This document shows, piece by piece, positions 24,442 to 37,629 of a DNA stretch of 64,000 nucleotides (position 1 is its first letter; each line of letters opens with the position of its first letter). This stretch comes from Gemmatimonadota bacterium. GTDB taxonomy: Bacteria; Latescibacterota; UBA2968; UBA8231. The translations under genes and the position numbers were made by a program. The stretch lies in assembly GCA_028875335.1 (NCBI GenBank), contig JAPPEF010000338.1:1-64000 (forward strand), written 5' to 3'. The notes beneath the pieces are model-generated. The model was not told the origin of the DNA. It made no database searches and worked only from the letters and a program-made list of their open reading frames with translations.

Positions 24442-25722
24442 ATGTCACCTGCTCAACTCCGCCTTCTAGTCCCTCTCGAAAATCCGCACCAAGAGCACAA
24501 CCTCGTCGACTTGGCTGCGACCCTTGCCCCTTCGCCTTGGGGCGAGTTGCACCTGACCCACATCCTGACGCCCGACGCTGAACCGTTGCCCGATATAGAA
24601 CAAGCGCTCCAAGTTTTGGCCGACCGGGCCATGGCCCACGACATCGGCACTATCGCGCATTTGGAAAAAGACGAGGATGTGACGAGCGGAATTCAGCGGG
24701 CTGTCCGCCGTTGGAGCTGCAACATGATGCTCATGGCCTGGAAAGCCAGTGTCGAGCGCGACGCAATCCTATCTGCGCCCAACCGCGCTCTGACCAAGGC
24801 CATCGACGTCGATACCTTGATTTTTAAGGAAAAGAAGAGTGGGCCGGTGCGCCGGATTCTCGTGCCTTTCGGCGGCGGCAATCACGCGCTAGTAGGTGTG
24901 CAAATCGCCTACGATCTGGCCCAGGCCTGGGGTGCTGATCTGGAAATTCTCCGCATCGTCCGCGACACCCGAGCCCCCTCCGATCCGATTCTCCAGCGCT
25001 ACTGTGCACAGCTAGCTGCAGACACGCGCTTGCAGCTAGAGCTGCTGAAGATCGACGTGCCGTTGACTGTACTCCCGGCCGTCGATGTGGTCCCGGCCAT
25101 CGTCGAAAGGGCGCAAAGCCACGATTTGATCGTACTCGGTGCCTCGAACGACTGGCGCCAAGAGGAACACCTTGCTGGCTCCATCCCTGATGAAATTGCC
25201 TATCAGGTGCCCTGTTCGGTGCTAATGGTCCGCTCGGCCGCGGCCAACGACCTGCAACTAAGTCGCATTTTCTGGGAACACACCATCCGCTTGGACCTCA
25301 CCCCCAAGGACAAGTGGGATGCTATCGCCCAGATGGTCGATGCGTTAATAGAAGAAAAACAGATCCCCGCCAGCGAACGCCAGACCGTACTTGAGGCCGC
25401 GCTCGACCGCGAGCGCAAAGGCTCGACCTCGCTAGGGCACAGTACAGCCATCCCCCATGCGCCCATCCCCGATCTGGATGGGATCATCGGCTGCTTGGGG
25501 ATTTGCCGGCAAGGCATCGACTTTGAAGGTCCCACCCCGGAGCCGGTGCACTTCATCTTCCTGCTGCTGACCCCGGAACAAAACTACCGCAGTTACATCC
25601 CAATCCTCGCCCAGATCGCGACCTTGATGCATACCGATACTACCCATCGCGACATGCTCGCCTCGCAGACGCCTGCAGAAGTAACAGCCGTCCTCAAACG
25701 CCTGCCGCAACCGCGCCGCTAA
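24442..25722 (+). CDS. Tandem universal stress protein domains fused to a PTS EIIA (PtsN-type) domain
   Basis: A 426-residue fusion. Residues ~3-130 and ~133-268 are two Usp folds (LRLLVPLENPHQEHNLVDLA; RRILVPFGGGNHALVGVQIA and LIVLGASNDW). The C-terminal ~150 residues form an EIIA domain of the Fru/Ntr type, with the phospho-accepting His in STAIPHAPIP and IFLLLTPEQN. EIIA-Ntr domains regulate rather than transport, being phosphorylated from a PTS chain. No EI or HPr gene is in the window. The fusion suggests coupling of energy/phosphate state to stress signalling or to a transporter, which is inferred. Its stop overlaps the convergent nth stop. Confidence 0.87.
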   Translation: MSPAQLRLLVPLENPHQEHNLVDLAATLAPSPWGELHLTHILTPDAEPLPDIEQALQVLADRAMAHDIGTIAHLEKDEDVTSGIQRAVRRWSCNMMLMAWKASVERDAILSAPNRALTKAIDVDTLIFKEKKSGPVRRILVPFGGGNHALVGVQIAYDLAQAWGADLEILRIVRDTRAPSDPILQRYCAQLAADTRLQLELLKIDVPLTVLPAVDVVPAIVERAQSHDLIVLGASNDWRQEEHLAGSIPDEIAYQVPCSVLMVRSAAANDLQLSRIFWEHTIRLDLTPKDKWDAIAQMVDALIEEKQIPASERQTVLEAALDRERKGSTSLGHSTAIPHAPIPDLDGIIGCLGICRQGIDFEGPTPEPVHFIFLLLTPEQNYRSYIPILAQIATLMHTDTTHRDMLASQTPAEVTAVLKRLPQPRR

Positions 25723-26369
25723 GTCCTCTCGATCTGGCTGGCAAAATAATCGCAATGCGGCATGAGTGTGCATTCGTTGCACAGGGGCTTGCGCGCCTTA
25801 CACACGTAGCGACCGTGCAAAACCACGCGCTGTCCAAAAGCCGTCCACTCCTCGTCCGGCAGTAGTTGGGCCAAGGCCATTTCGACCTTGCCTGGATCCC
25901 TTTCTGCGGTCAGTCCCAAGCGCCGACTCACCCGACCTACGTGCGTATCTACCACGATGCCGGGCACCCCATATACGTTACCGAGGATGACATTGGCACT
26001 TTTGCGACCAATGCCAGGCAAGCGAGTCAAGGCGTCCATGTGCCCGGGGACTTGGCCATCGTGCTCGTCAATGAGCATGGCCATAGCCGCGCGGATGTTT
26101 TTGGCCTTTTGCCGATAGAAACCAGTCGAGCGGATATCTTCCTCCAACTCCTCGGCTTCCACCGCCACGTAGTCGGCTGCGCACTGGTATTTTTTGAATA
26201 GCACTGCGGTAACTTCGTTGACCTTGACATCCGTGCTCTGCGCCGCGAGCACAGTGGCCACCATCAGTTCCAAAGGATTGCTGTAGTTGAGCTCCACCCT
26301 CGCTGCGGGAATGGTTTTTTTTAGTTCTTTACAGACGATCTGTGCCCGCTCGACTTCTCGTTCCCCCAC
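25719..26369 (-). CDS. nth: Endonuclease III
   Basis: A 216-residue DNA glycosylase/AP lyase that removes oxidised pyrimidines. The helix-hairpin-helix with catalytic Lys is LPGIGRKSANVIL, the catalytic Asp is in VDTHVGRVSRRLG, and the [4Fe-4S] loop is C-x6-C-x2-C-x5-C in CKARKPLCNECTLMPHC. The GTG at 26369 is chosen because GGAAG lies 5 nt upstream, it falls 14 bp after the preceding gene's stop, and it gives the length of E. coli Nth (211). The open frame further upstream lies inside the glycosyltransferase gene. Confidence 0.92.
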   Translation of the reverse strand: MGEREVERAQIVCKELKKTIPAARVELNYSNPLELMVATVLAAQSTDVKVNEVTAVLFKKYQCAADYVAVEAEELEEDIRSTGFYRQKAKNIRAAMAMLIDEHDGQVPGHMDALTRLPGIGRKSANVILGNVYGVPGIVVDTHVGRVSRRLGLTAERDPGKVEMALAQLLPDEEWTAFGQRVVLHGRYVCKARKPLCNECTLMPHCDYFASQIERT

Positions 26370-26383
26370 TTCGACTTCCTTCT

Positions 26384-27580
26384 TCAGCGTCGGGACGGTT
26401 GGGATAGCTCGACGTTGGTACCAGCCCTGCGCACGCGCCGACCCCATAAATGGACGCGGCCCTTCCAGCGGAAAATCCCCAAGCAGCCAACGCTGCCGAC
26501 TAAAACTACGTGCAGGGGTTGCAACAAGGCCCAAAGAGGAAAATAGCGGCGCAATTCGCGCCGGCCCGATAGCAATATTCCGCCATTAAATACATTCCAC
26601 TCGCCCCACACTTTTGCCCCCACCGCGCCTAAAGTCCACAGGGGATCCAGCAAGCTGGCCAAACACAGCAAGGGAGCCATGAGCGTCGCCCAGTTCAAAG
26701 CGTATGTGAGCAGCATATAGCCGAAAAAAAGCGGATCTAGGCGGGCGAGGACCGGGGCATTGGAAGCCCAGCGGCTGCGCTGGCCGAATAACCCACCCCA
26801 AGATCCTGCCACTGGATGCCGCACAAAGGTCGCTGGCTGATCGGCAAAGACAATAGACCACCGACCCGAGCGGCGCATGGCCTGCATGAGCAGCACATCG
26901 TCTCCAGAAGCCCGGTGCATGATCTTTTCATAACCGCCAACGTCGAAAAACGCCTCCCGCAAAAAGGCCAAATTCTGCCCGGAAGCCGCCATGGGATGAC
27001 CCCAACCGGCGCTGCCCCATATGCAAGCCATTAAGCAAGTGAAGTCAACGGCCTCGTATCCCTGACGCCAACCCTTGATCTCGGACGGCGAACCGATTTG
27101 CGAAAAGCCGATGACCATGCCTACCCCGTCGGCAAAGTGCGACAACATTCCGCGAATCCACCCCGGAGCGACCTGACAGTCGGCGTCCGTGGTGAGGATC
27201 ACCTCCCCCCGCGCTTCGGCGATCCCTAAGCTGAGCGCGGCCTTCTTGGAACCTGACCCTTCGGTGCGCAGCAATCGCACGGACGCAGTCTCCCCGTTGA
27301 ACTCGCGCACGATATGGCCAGTGCCATCGGTGGAGCCGTCATCAACAATGATGATTTCGTAGCAATCTTGGGGATAATCCTGCGCTAGCAGGGCGCGCAG
27401 GCAGGAGGCGATATGCGCGGCTTCGTTGCGGGCGGCGACGACAACCGAGACCGACTGGATGCGCTCGGCATTGGCATTGTCGGGACGGCGGCGCATCCCG
27501 GCGATGAACCAACAAGCCCCGAGCAAGTAGGCCAGCGTACAGAACGCCAAGAGGTATTCGGGCGCGGACAGCGCAGGCAT
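26384..27580 (-). CDS. Membrane glycosyltransferase family 2 (processive-type motif)
   Basis: A 398-residue GT2 enzyme. An N-terminal membrane helix (EYLLAFCTLAYLLGACWFI) is followed by a GT-A domain: VVVAARNEAAHI, EIIIVDDGSTDGT, the DxD segment LTTDADCQV, and GQRSRWASN, which is the QxxRW motif of processive synthases. Three or more hydrophobic segments end the protein. It would add sugars to a lipid-linked or growing polysaccharide at the inner membrane. The ATG overlaps the radical SAM stop by one base (TAATG). The cluster contains a second GT2 and a Wzi-like barrel, pointing to a surface glycan. Confidence 0.87.
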   Translation of the reverse strand: MPALSAPEYLLAFCTLAYLLGACWFIAGMRRRPDNANAERIQSVSVVVAARNEAAHIASCLRALLAQDYPQDCYEIIIVDDGSTDGTGHIVREFNGETASVRLLRTEGSGSKKAALSLGIAEARGEVILTTDADCQVAPGWIRGMLSHFADGVGMVIGFSQIGSPSEIKGWRQGYEAVDFTCLMACIWGSAGWGHPMAASGQNLAFLREAFFDVGGYEKIMHRASGDDVLLMQAMRRSGRWSIVFADQPATFVRHPVAGSWGGLFGQRSRWASNAPVLARLDPLFFGYMLLTYALNWATLMAPLLCLASLLDPLWTLGAVGAKVWGEWNVFNGGILLSGRRELRRYFPLWALLQPLHVVLVGSVGCLGIFRWKGRVHLWGRRVRRAGTNVELSQPSRR

Positions 27581-28647
27581 TATCCCTTGATTTCCTTGAT
27601 CAGCGAGAACATGCCTCGATAGCCTTCGGAACAGTTGCGGCACATGTCGAAGCTATTGCGGTCGGCGAGGACCTGACGGCGAAAGTCCATATAGGCCCGG
27701 CTGCGCCAGATTTCGTCAAAAGAGCGGCCGTTGAAGGCCTGCCCCATGCCAAAGTCGACGTCCTTGTCGAAACAGCAGGGCGCGACCGCTCCGTTCCAAT
27801 TGACCATCGAGCTGTACCACAGCACCTTGCAACCCCGCGTAGGCTGCCCCTTGACCACCAGTTCGTCCTCCGCACGCTCGTAGCGGCTGTACTGTTCATT
27901 CTCAGGTAAGAACTCTTCGGCGTCCGCATCCGTGTAAATCTGGGCGGTCTTGACCAAAAACTTGTCAACGCGCAGGTCCTTGGCCAGCGCTTCGGCCGTG
28001 GCCAGATCGCGCTCGTTGTGTTTCATAACGATGAATTGCAAGTTGATCAGCGGTGTCTGAGACCCCAGCGCCTCTTTGGCTGCGACCAGCAGGCGCACCC
28101 CGGAGAAGACGCGCTCGATTTGGCCTCCGACCCGGTATTGTTCGTACGTTTCTTGATCGACCCCGTCTAGCGAGACAATCATCTCGTCCAGCCCGGACTC
28201 GACGATGGCCTGCGCCTGCTCCGGGTTGCGGACGAAGTGGCCGTTGGTGCTGGTGAAGGTGAAGATGCCGCGGTCGCTGGCGTAGCGCACCATCTGGTTG
28301 AAGCACTTGTTGATATATGGCTCGCCTTGGTTCCACAGCATCATCATAAAGACCTCACTGCCGAGTTCGTCAACCAGCTTTTTGAAGTCCTCCAAACCCA
28401 TAGTGCCTCGGGGGCGACGCATCTCGCCATTGCCTGAAGGACACAAGGGACACTTGAGGTTGCAAAAGTTGGTCGGCTCGACCATGAGCATAAAAGGACG
28501 GCCCCACACGATAGGTCGGCGGGTCATCCAAGACAGCCCCATGGACGCCAAAACAGCGAGAAAATTGCCCAGCCGCTTCCAGGAAAATGCGCGGGCGTAG
28601 CGCCGAACGTAGCGCGGCAGTGCTTTAGGCGTGATTAGGTAGGCCAA
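27580..28647 (-). CDS. Radical SAM/SPASM protein between two glycosyltransferases
   Basis: A 355-residue protein. The radical SAM cluster motif is CNLKCPLC, preceded by MVEPTNF. A C-terminal SPASM-type region holds five Cys in CKVLWYS, VAPCCFD and MCRNCSEG, for one or two auxiliary clusters. The TTG at 28647 is preferred: AAGGAG lies 5 nt upstream and it removes a 35-bp overlap with the previous gene (the alternative is an ATG at 28695). SPASM enzymes modify peptides, alcohols or sugars. Placed between two glycosyltransferases, it may oxidise or epimerise a sugar or lipid in the glycan pathway; no precursor-peptide gene was seen. Confidence 0.8.
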   Translation of the reverse strand: MAYLITPKALPRYVRRYARAFSWKRLGNFLAVLASMGLSWMTRRPIVWGRPFMLMVEPTNFCNLKCPLCPSGNGEMRRPRGTMGLEDFKKLVDELGSEVFMMMLWNQGEPYINKCFNQMVRYASDRGIFTFTSTNGHFVRNPEQAQAIVESGLDEMIVSLDGVDQETYEQYRVGGQIERVFSGVRLLVAAKEALGSQTPLINLQFIVMKHNERDLATAEALAKDLRVDKFLVKTAQIYTDADAEEFLPENEQYSRYERAEDELVVKGQPTRGCKVLWYSSMVNWNGAVAPCCFDKDVDFGMGQAFNGRSFDEIWRSRAYMDFRRQVLADRNSFDMCRNCSEGYRGMFSLIKEIKG

Positions 28648-28660
28648 ATCAGCTCCTTTA

Positions 28661-29773
28661 TCAGGTTTTCCAGCGAAACCATCCCCAACGGCCAACGACC
28701 GTAAAAATTAGCACATAGGGAATATATAAAACTTCCGCTAGTGGCAAATAGCGCAGGAGCGCACCCTCCTCGGGCGTGGCCATCCGCTTGAGCAGCAAAA
28801 GGTCAACGGCCCAGCGCATAAACCACACACCCGCGACCCAGCTATTCCAGCTTTGGGTCCAGAGCATCTGCACCAGCCCCCAAGCGAGAAAGCCGTGGAA
28901 CAAATAGACGCCTACGGCCAAATAGAATGCGCGGCCCTTGTAATGGCCTCCTTTGGCCGCGTGCCGCAGCTTCTGCTGGATCGCATCCGCGAGCTTAGCT
29001 GGCGGCGGCTGCGAGAGGACGACGGCTTGGCGGTTAAACGCCATAGTCCACCGGCCTTGGGCACTCAGCAAACGCATAAAGTACACATCGTCGCCCCCGA
29101 TCAGATGCCCGATTTGCGCGAAACCATCCAGTTCGTCGTACACTTGGCGGCGGTAGCCCAAATTGCGACCTGTACAAGACAGCGGATACCCCATGCCAAA
29201 GCTGCCTGCCCCCAGTGCCCCAACTCCGATGTTGTCCACGGCCAAAATTTTGGCCAGCACGCCAGAGACCGGATCGGGCCGCGCGTACCCGGCGACTAAG
29301 CCGACTTCCGGCGCAAAATGCGCCACCATCGAACTAACCCAATCTGCGGGTGGGCGGCAATCCGCATCGGTAAAGAGCAATATCTCCCCACTGCTCGCTG
29401 CAATCCCCTCGGCTAGCGCGCTTTTCTTCGGGCACTTAAACCGCCCGTCTGGCGCGGCCTGCACCCCCTTGAGTGCCGGCCAAGTCACCGCCTTTGCGGC
29501 TATGATGTCCCAAGTTCGGTCGCGCGAGCGGTCGTCCACGACGATCACTTCAAACGCGCCCTGATAGTCCTGGTGGGCGAGCGCGTCCAAGCAGTGCGAC
29601 AAGGTCGCCTCCTCATCGCGCGCGGCGACGATGGCGCTGACCGAGGGCTGATCTCTAACTAGGGCCGGGCCAGATCGCCGACCTCTCAAACCGCGCCACA
29701 GCCAGAGGATGCTGCCCACGTAGATCGCGCCGCTTAAGAGCAAGCCCGCCTTTTGCAGATTCATAAGCTCCAT
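28661..29773 (-). CDS. Membrane glycosyltransferase family 2
   Basis: A 370-residue GT2 enzyme related to the one two genes downstream. An N-terminal helix (KAGLLLSGAIYVGSILWLW) is followed by VSAIVAARDEEATL, FEVIVVDDRSRDRT, the DxD segment LLFTDADCRPP, GGDDVYFMRLL and several C-terminal membrane helices. Unlike the other copy it has QKLRH where the QxxRW motif would be, so it is probably not processive. The ATG at 29773 has TGAGG 8 nt upstream and begins 10 bp after the Wzi-like gene; the longer open frame upstream lies inside that gene. Confidence 0.85.
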   Translation of the reverse strand: MELMNLQKAGLLLSGAIYVGSILWLWRGLRGRRSGPALVRDQPSVSAIVAARDEEATLSHCLDALAHQDYQGAFEVIVVDDRSRDRTWDIIAAKAVTWPALKGVQAAPDGRFKCPKKSALAEGIAASSGEILLFTDADCRPPADWVSSMVAHFAPEVGLVAGYARPDPVSGVLAKILAVDNIGVGALGAGSFGMGYPLSCTGRNLGYRRQVYDELDGFAQIGHLIGGDDVYFMRLLSAQGRWTMAFNRQAVVLSQPPPAKLADAIQQKLRHAAKGGHYKGRAFYLAVGVYLFHGFLAWGLVQMLWTQSWNSWVAGVWFMRWAVDLLLLKRMATPEEGALLRYLPLAEVLYIPYVLIFTVVGRWGWFRWKT

Positions 29774-29783
29774 AAAGGCAGCC

Positions 29784-34041
<4,258 letters not shown>

Positions 34042-34049
<8 letters not shown>

Positions 34050-34896
34050 CGCGTACTTCGCCCGTGTATAAATCAGGATTGCCCAACTGAGCGAAGCCCT
34101 CATCAAACCCTTGGCAAAACCTTTCCACAGCCGATTCGCCTAGCTTGAGGGCCTCCTCGTAGGCTTGATCTGAGGGCAACAGCGGCCGCGCCAAGGCCGC
34201 GCCATCCTTAAAGCGCACCCAGTGCTGGAGCCAATCTCCGAGGACCTTGCGTCCTAGGTGAGCAAACGCCAATGTACACAGGGGGTTGGGGTTGCGTCCG
34301 GCCATTCGGATGTGTCCTCCCCACCAGAGAATTTTAGGGATTCGCTGCAGCCACCGGGCAGTGGCCTCTTCCCCTCGTTCCAGCAGGCTCTCGTCGGCAT
34401 CCCGTCCGTAGAAAGTCTGCCCCACCTTCCCTAGCAAGCTGCGGCCGTCAGCGCGGCGGGGAAAGTGTAGGCGCGCGTTCCACAACCCGTCCATCCCCTC
34501 ACTGGCCAGCAAGCGGCAGTCGATCCCCCATTCCAAGCGCATGTGCCACAAATCAGGCGCAGCCGGCTGGGTACCCTCGCGGAGCAATGCGGCCACGCGG
34601 GCCTCAACCCAAGGATGCACAGCTATATCCGCATAGACGTGAAGTCCCCAACCCGCGGCAAACGCCCGCTCGCTAGCACTGGCAGCCTCTTGAGTTAGGG
34701 CGCGCAAAAAGTCGCCGCACCGCTCCAAGTGTACGCGATGCGACAAGGCCGCTGGGCCACCGGGGAAAAAACCAATATCCGGCCCCACGGAACCAGCGGC
34801 AAAAGCCGCCTGCATCTCTCCTTTACCCGCGCAGTCGCCAAAAACTAGGGGAAAGACGCGCTCGGCCAGCCATAAGTGGAAGAAGCTGCCTGCCAA
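34042..34896 (-). CDS. Zinc-dependent phospholipase C-like protein
   Basis: A 284-residue protein of the zinc-dependent phospholipase C/S1-P1-like fold. It has FHLWLAERVFPLV at the start, FAAGSVGPDIGFFPGG, SHRVHLERCG and GWGLHVYADIAVHPWVEA, which carry the His and Asp ligands. It lacks a signal peptide, so its site of action is unclear. It lies 3 bp after ssb and overlaps the antiporter-like gene. Phospholipase activity is a family inference only; many bacterial members are uncharacterised. Confidence 0.7.
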
Positions 34897-34899
34897 GCT

Positions 34900-35409
34900 T
34901 TAGAACGGCAGGTCGTCGTCGTCACCACTCGGCGGTGGGGACGCGTCGGGCTGGGTGCCAGCGCGATCACCGCCATAGCTCGAACCACCGCCAGCGCGCC
35001 CACCGCTAAAGTCCGAACCGCCGCCAGCACGACTGCCGCCCTCATCACCATAGCCCGAACCACCGCCCTCACCGCGAGAATCGAGCATCTGCATATCGTT
35101 AACTACGATCTCGGTCGTATAGCGTTTCTGGCCGCTCTGATCATCCCAAGAACGAGTCTGCAACTTGCCCTCGACATAGATTTTGGATCCCTTTTTGAGA
35201 TACTGCTGGGCGATCTCGGCTAGCTTGCGCCAGAGCACGAGCCGATGCCATTCGGTCCGCTCCTGGCGCTCGCCTGTATTGCGATCGTTCCAACTTTCAG
35301 AAGTGGCCAAGTTAAAATTGGCTACGGGCACTCCATCTGGCGTGTAGCGCACTTCGGGATCGCTGCCCAGATTGCCGATCAAAATTACTTTGTTTACCCC
35401 ACGAGCCAT
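34900..35409 (-). CDS. ssb: Single-stranded DNA-binding protein
   Basis: A 169-residue protein with an OB fold in residues 1-~108 ([51 protein letters not shown]). A Gly-rich linker ([20 protein letters not shown]) follows, and the acidic tip DDDDLPF that recruits partner proteins ends it. The ATG at 35409 has AAGGAG 6 nt upstream. It coats single-stranded DNA during replication and repair. TTGACT-17-TAAGAT upstream provides a promoter. Confidence 0.95.
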   Translation of the reverse strand: MARGVNKVILIGNLGSDPEVRYTPDGVPVANFNLATSESWNDRNTGERQERTEWHRLVLWRKLAEIAQQYLKKGSKIYVEGKLQTRSWDDQSGQKRYTTEIVVNDMQMLDSRGEGGGSGYGDEGGSRAGGGSDFSGGRAGGGSSYGGDRAGTQPDASPPPSGDDDDLPF

Positions 35410-35469
35410 ATATTCGCTCCTTTCTGCGAGCGCGTCGCAAGCGCACTCATTAATGTTCGCAATTTTGCT

Positions 35470-35498
35470 TATCTTAGGCGCAAGCCTTAGCCCAGTCA
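35470..35498 (-). promoter_or_regulatory. Promoter of the ssb operon
   Basis: Minus strand TTGACT (35498-35493), 17-nt spacer, TAAGAT (35475-35470), ~60 nt before ssb. With the ftsA promoter it forms a divergent pair in the 352-bp ssb-ftsA gap. Confidence 0.6.
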
Positions 35499-35523
35499 AG
35501 GCCGGCCTAGCCCCCCATCGGGC

Positions 35524-35552
35524 TTGACTTTCTCCGGCGGCTTTCCTATTCT
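35524..35552 (+). promoter_or_regulatory. Possible promoter of ftsA
   Basis: TTGACT (35524-35529), 17-nt spacer, TATTCT (35547-35552). This leaves an untranslated leader of ~200 nt before ftsA. The leader holds short inverted repeats (e.g. TGTTTACGGC near 35575 with GTAAACA near 35611) but nothing I can name. Confidence 0.5.
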
Positions 35553-35761
35553 TCCATATCCCTAACTATTAAGGTGTTTACGGCAGGCCGACTTCCCCCT
35601 TTGTCTGGCGTTGTAAACACTAGGTACTTAGGGGTCGGGCACCCCAACCCGTCGCATCTTTACCGCTAGGCGGTAGCTTTTCTCTCTCTCCCAATACGTC
35701 CTCGCCTTACTCCTACTGCGCTGCATTTTGCGGCTGCGCTTAGAAAGAAGGTACGCCAACC

Positions 35762-36976
35762 ATGGCTGGATCCCCCGTCGTCGTTCTCGATGTTGGTGCA
35801 TCAAAAGTTCTATGCCTAGTCGGCGAGGTGCAAAACAATTCTCAAGTCAAGATCTTGGGCCTAGGACACAGCCCCTGCACCGGTCTGCGCCGCAGTGCCG
35901 TCATCGACATGCCCCAAGTAGCAGAGTCGATCCACACGGCCCTAGCCGAAGCTGAACGCTCGACCGGTCTCAAAATTGCCGGGGCCTATCTCGGCATGGC
36001 TGGCGAAGGCATCAGTACCCATCGCGCTGTAAGCACCGTGGGTATCTCCGGCTCCTCCAACCCCATCTCCGAAGAGGACCGGGGTCGCGCCCTACTCGCC
36101 GTTGCGCAAGAACAGGTCGCCGAGGATCAGACGGTGATGCACCGCTTCGTCCAGAGCTATGCCGTCGATGACGAGCCGGTGCAAAACCCACTCTGGCTAC
36201 ACGGCAATCGCCTGTCGATTGAAGTGCTAACCGTTTCCGTGGCCGAGCATTTATGCACAGCCTTTCGCCACGCCGCCTCCAAAGCTGGCGTTGAAATCGC
36301 CGGCGTCGTCCTCGAAAGCGTCGGCGCTGCCCACGCCACCTTATCTCAAGATGAACGAGATATGGGCGTGGCCCTGCTCGATCTTGGTGCTGGCACCTGC
36401 GATATAGCCGTATTCCAAGGTCCGATGCGTCACGTGGAGGAAATTCCGCTGGGCGGCGACGATATAACGCGCGATCTTTCGGTCGTCTTGAGCATCCCAG
36501 TTCGCGAAGCCGAGCAACTCAAATGCCGCTTCGGCAGCGTTAGCTGCCCTGGCGAAGAAGGCGACCAACCCGTTACCTACCACACGACCGCCGGCCGTGC
36601 CTGTGCCTTAACCCGGCAGCAGGTCAGCGCAATCATCGAAGCCCGGCAGCGCGAGATTTTTGAATACGTGCGCCAAGCTTTCGTCAATTCCTCCTACAAC
36701 GACCGTTTGTCCGCTGGTATCGTGCTCACCGGTGGCGGAGCCTCGCTCGACCAGATCGCGCCGCTCGCCGAGGAGGTGCTCGGCCACCACGTCCGCATTG
36801 GCGTCCCCCAAGACGTGATCGCTCCAGCCACAGTCAGCGACCCTAGCTATGCTACCGCGATTGGGCTGTTGCGCTTTGTCGCCAACGAACACAGTGCACC
36901 GGTCGAGTCTCACGACGCCGACCGGACTCGCAACGGCCTTGCCCACGCGATAGGCAAACTGTTCAATTTCTTTTAA
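35762..36976 (+). CDS. ftsA: Cell division protein FtsA
   Basis: A 404-residue actin-like ATPase that tethers FtsZ to the membrane. The phosphate-1 motif is VVLDVGASKVLCLVGE; the 1C subdomain follows (AGAYLGMAGEGISTHRAV); phosphate-2 is VALLDLGAGTCDIAVF; and GIVLTGGGASLDQI is the adenosine motif. The C-terminal NGLAHAIGKLFNFF is a short amphipathic helix typical of FtsA membrane targeting. ftsZ is not next to it; the gene is followed by tRNA-Thr and a DUF420 gene, so the division cluster is split in this genome. Confidence 0.93.
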   Translation: MAGSPVVVLDVGASKVLCLVGEVQNNSQVKILGLGHSPCTGLRRSAVIDMPQVAESIHTALAEAERSTGLKIAGAYLGMAGEGISTHRAVSTVGISGSSNPISEEDRGRALLAVAQEQVAEDQTVMHRFVQSYAVDDEPVQNPLWLHGNRLSIEVLTVSVAEHLCTAFRHAASKAGVEIAGVVLESVGAAHATLSQDERDMGVALLDLGAGTCDIAVFQGPMRHVEEIPLGGDDITRDLSVVLSIPVREAEQLKCRFGSVSCPGEEGDQPVTYHTTAGRACALTRQQVSAIIEARQREIFEYVRQAFVNSSYNDRLSAGIVLTGGGASLDQIAPLAEEVLGHHVRIGVPQDVIAPATVSDPSYATAIGLLRFVANEHSAPVESHDADRTRNGLAHAIGKLFNFF

Positions 36977-37001
36977 TGTGCGGTGCGGCTAGGGGCGGTT
37001 C

Positions 37002-37030
37002 TTGACACCGTAGCTAGGCCCGCCTAGTTT
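37002..37030 (+). promoter_or_regulatory. Promoter of tRNA-Thr
   Basis: TTGACA (37002-37007), 17-nt spacer, TAGTTT (37025-37030), 16 nt before the mature tRNA 5' end. Confidence 0.65.
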
Positions 37031-37045
37031 CTACACTACAGTATG

Positions 37046-37121
37046 GCCGCCATAGCTCAGCTGGTAGAGCAACTCACTCGTAATGAGTAGGTCCCCGGTT
37101 CAAGTCCGGGTGGCGGCTCCA
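37046..37121 (+). tRNA. tRNA-Thr (anticodon CGT)
   Basis: A full 76-nt cloverleaf with encoded CCA. The acceptor GCCGCCA pairs with TGGCGGC (discriminator T). The D arm holds AGCTGGTAGA. The anticodon stem ACTCA/TGAGT encloses the loop CTCGTAA with anticodon CGT, reading ACG. The T arm has GGTTCAAGTCC. Confidence 0.97.
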
Positions 37122-37127
37122 CAACAC

Positions 37128-37185
37128 AACGAGGGCTTGCGCACTAGTCGACCCATGAAGGTCGGACGGCTCGCAAGCCCTCGTT
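37128..37185. terminator. Long hairpin after tRNA-Thr, probable terminator
   Basis: AACGAGGGCTTGCG (37128-37141) is perfectly complementary to CGCAAGCCCTCGTT (37172-37185), with an inner CGACC/GGTCG stem. A modest T-run follows. Confidence 0.8.
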
Positions 37186-37213
37186 TACATTATTCCCTTT
37201 CTCTGTTCAGCTT

Positions 37214-37627
37214 GTGTCCAGCTCAGATCTCCCCACGCTAAACGCCTGTCTCAACACCTTGTGCACGCTTTTGCTCGTGCGCGGTTTCCTGCAAATCCGC
37301 CGCGGCGCGCGCCAAGCCCACCAAAAGTCCATGCTGGCCGCCCTCGTCTGTTCCGCGCTCTTTCTCTGTTCGTATTTGGTTTACCACGTTCAGGTAGGTT
37401 CAGTGCCCTATCCTCACTACGACTGGACCCGCCCCCTGTACTTCGCCGTACTCATACCCCACGTGATCCTCGCCACGCTGATGGCCCCTTTTGTGGCCCT
37501 CGTCGTCTGGCGCGCTTACAACCAAGATTTTGCCCGCCACCGTAGGTTGGCCCGCTGGGTCTGGCCGACGTGGATCTTTGTCTCGGTTAGCGGCGTGGTG
37601 GTCTATCTGATGCTCTACCAACTCTAA
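37214..37627 (+). CDS. DUF420 membrane protein
   Basis: A 137-residue protein with four hydrophobic segments (residues ~10-28, 42-60, 76-100, 118-136). It has the family motifs VYHVQVG with its His, YFAVLIPHVILA and the Arg/His-containing FARHRRLARWVWPTWIFVS. DUF420 proteins are near cytochrome oxidase genes in other bacteria and one is linked to oxidase assembly; no oxidase is in this window. The start is GTG. The end is 2 bp from the convergent ABC permease stop. Confidence 0.82.
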   Translation: MSSSDLPTLNACLNTLCTLLLVRGFLQIRRGARQAHQKSMLAALVCSALFLCSYLVYHVQVGSVPYPHYDWTRPLYFAVLIPHVILATLMAPFVALVVWRAYNQDFARHRRLARWVWPTWIFVSVSGVVVYLMLYQL

Positions 37628-37629
37628 AA

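Noticed and set aside
26370..26534. N-terminal extension of endonuclease III
   Set aside because: It overlaps the glycosyltransferase gene; the GTG at 26369 has a good ribosome-binding site and gives the family length.
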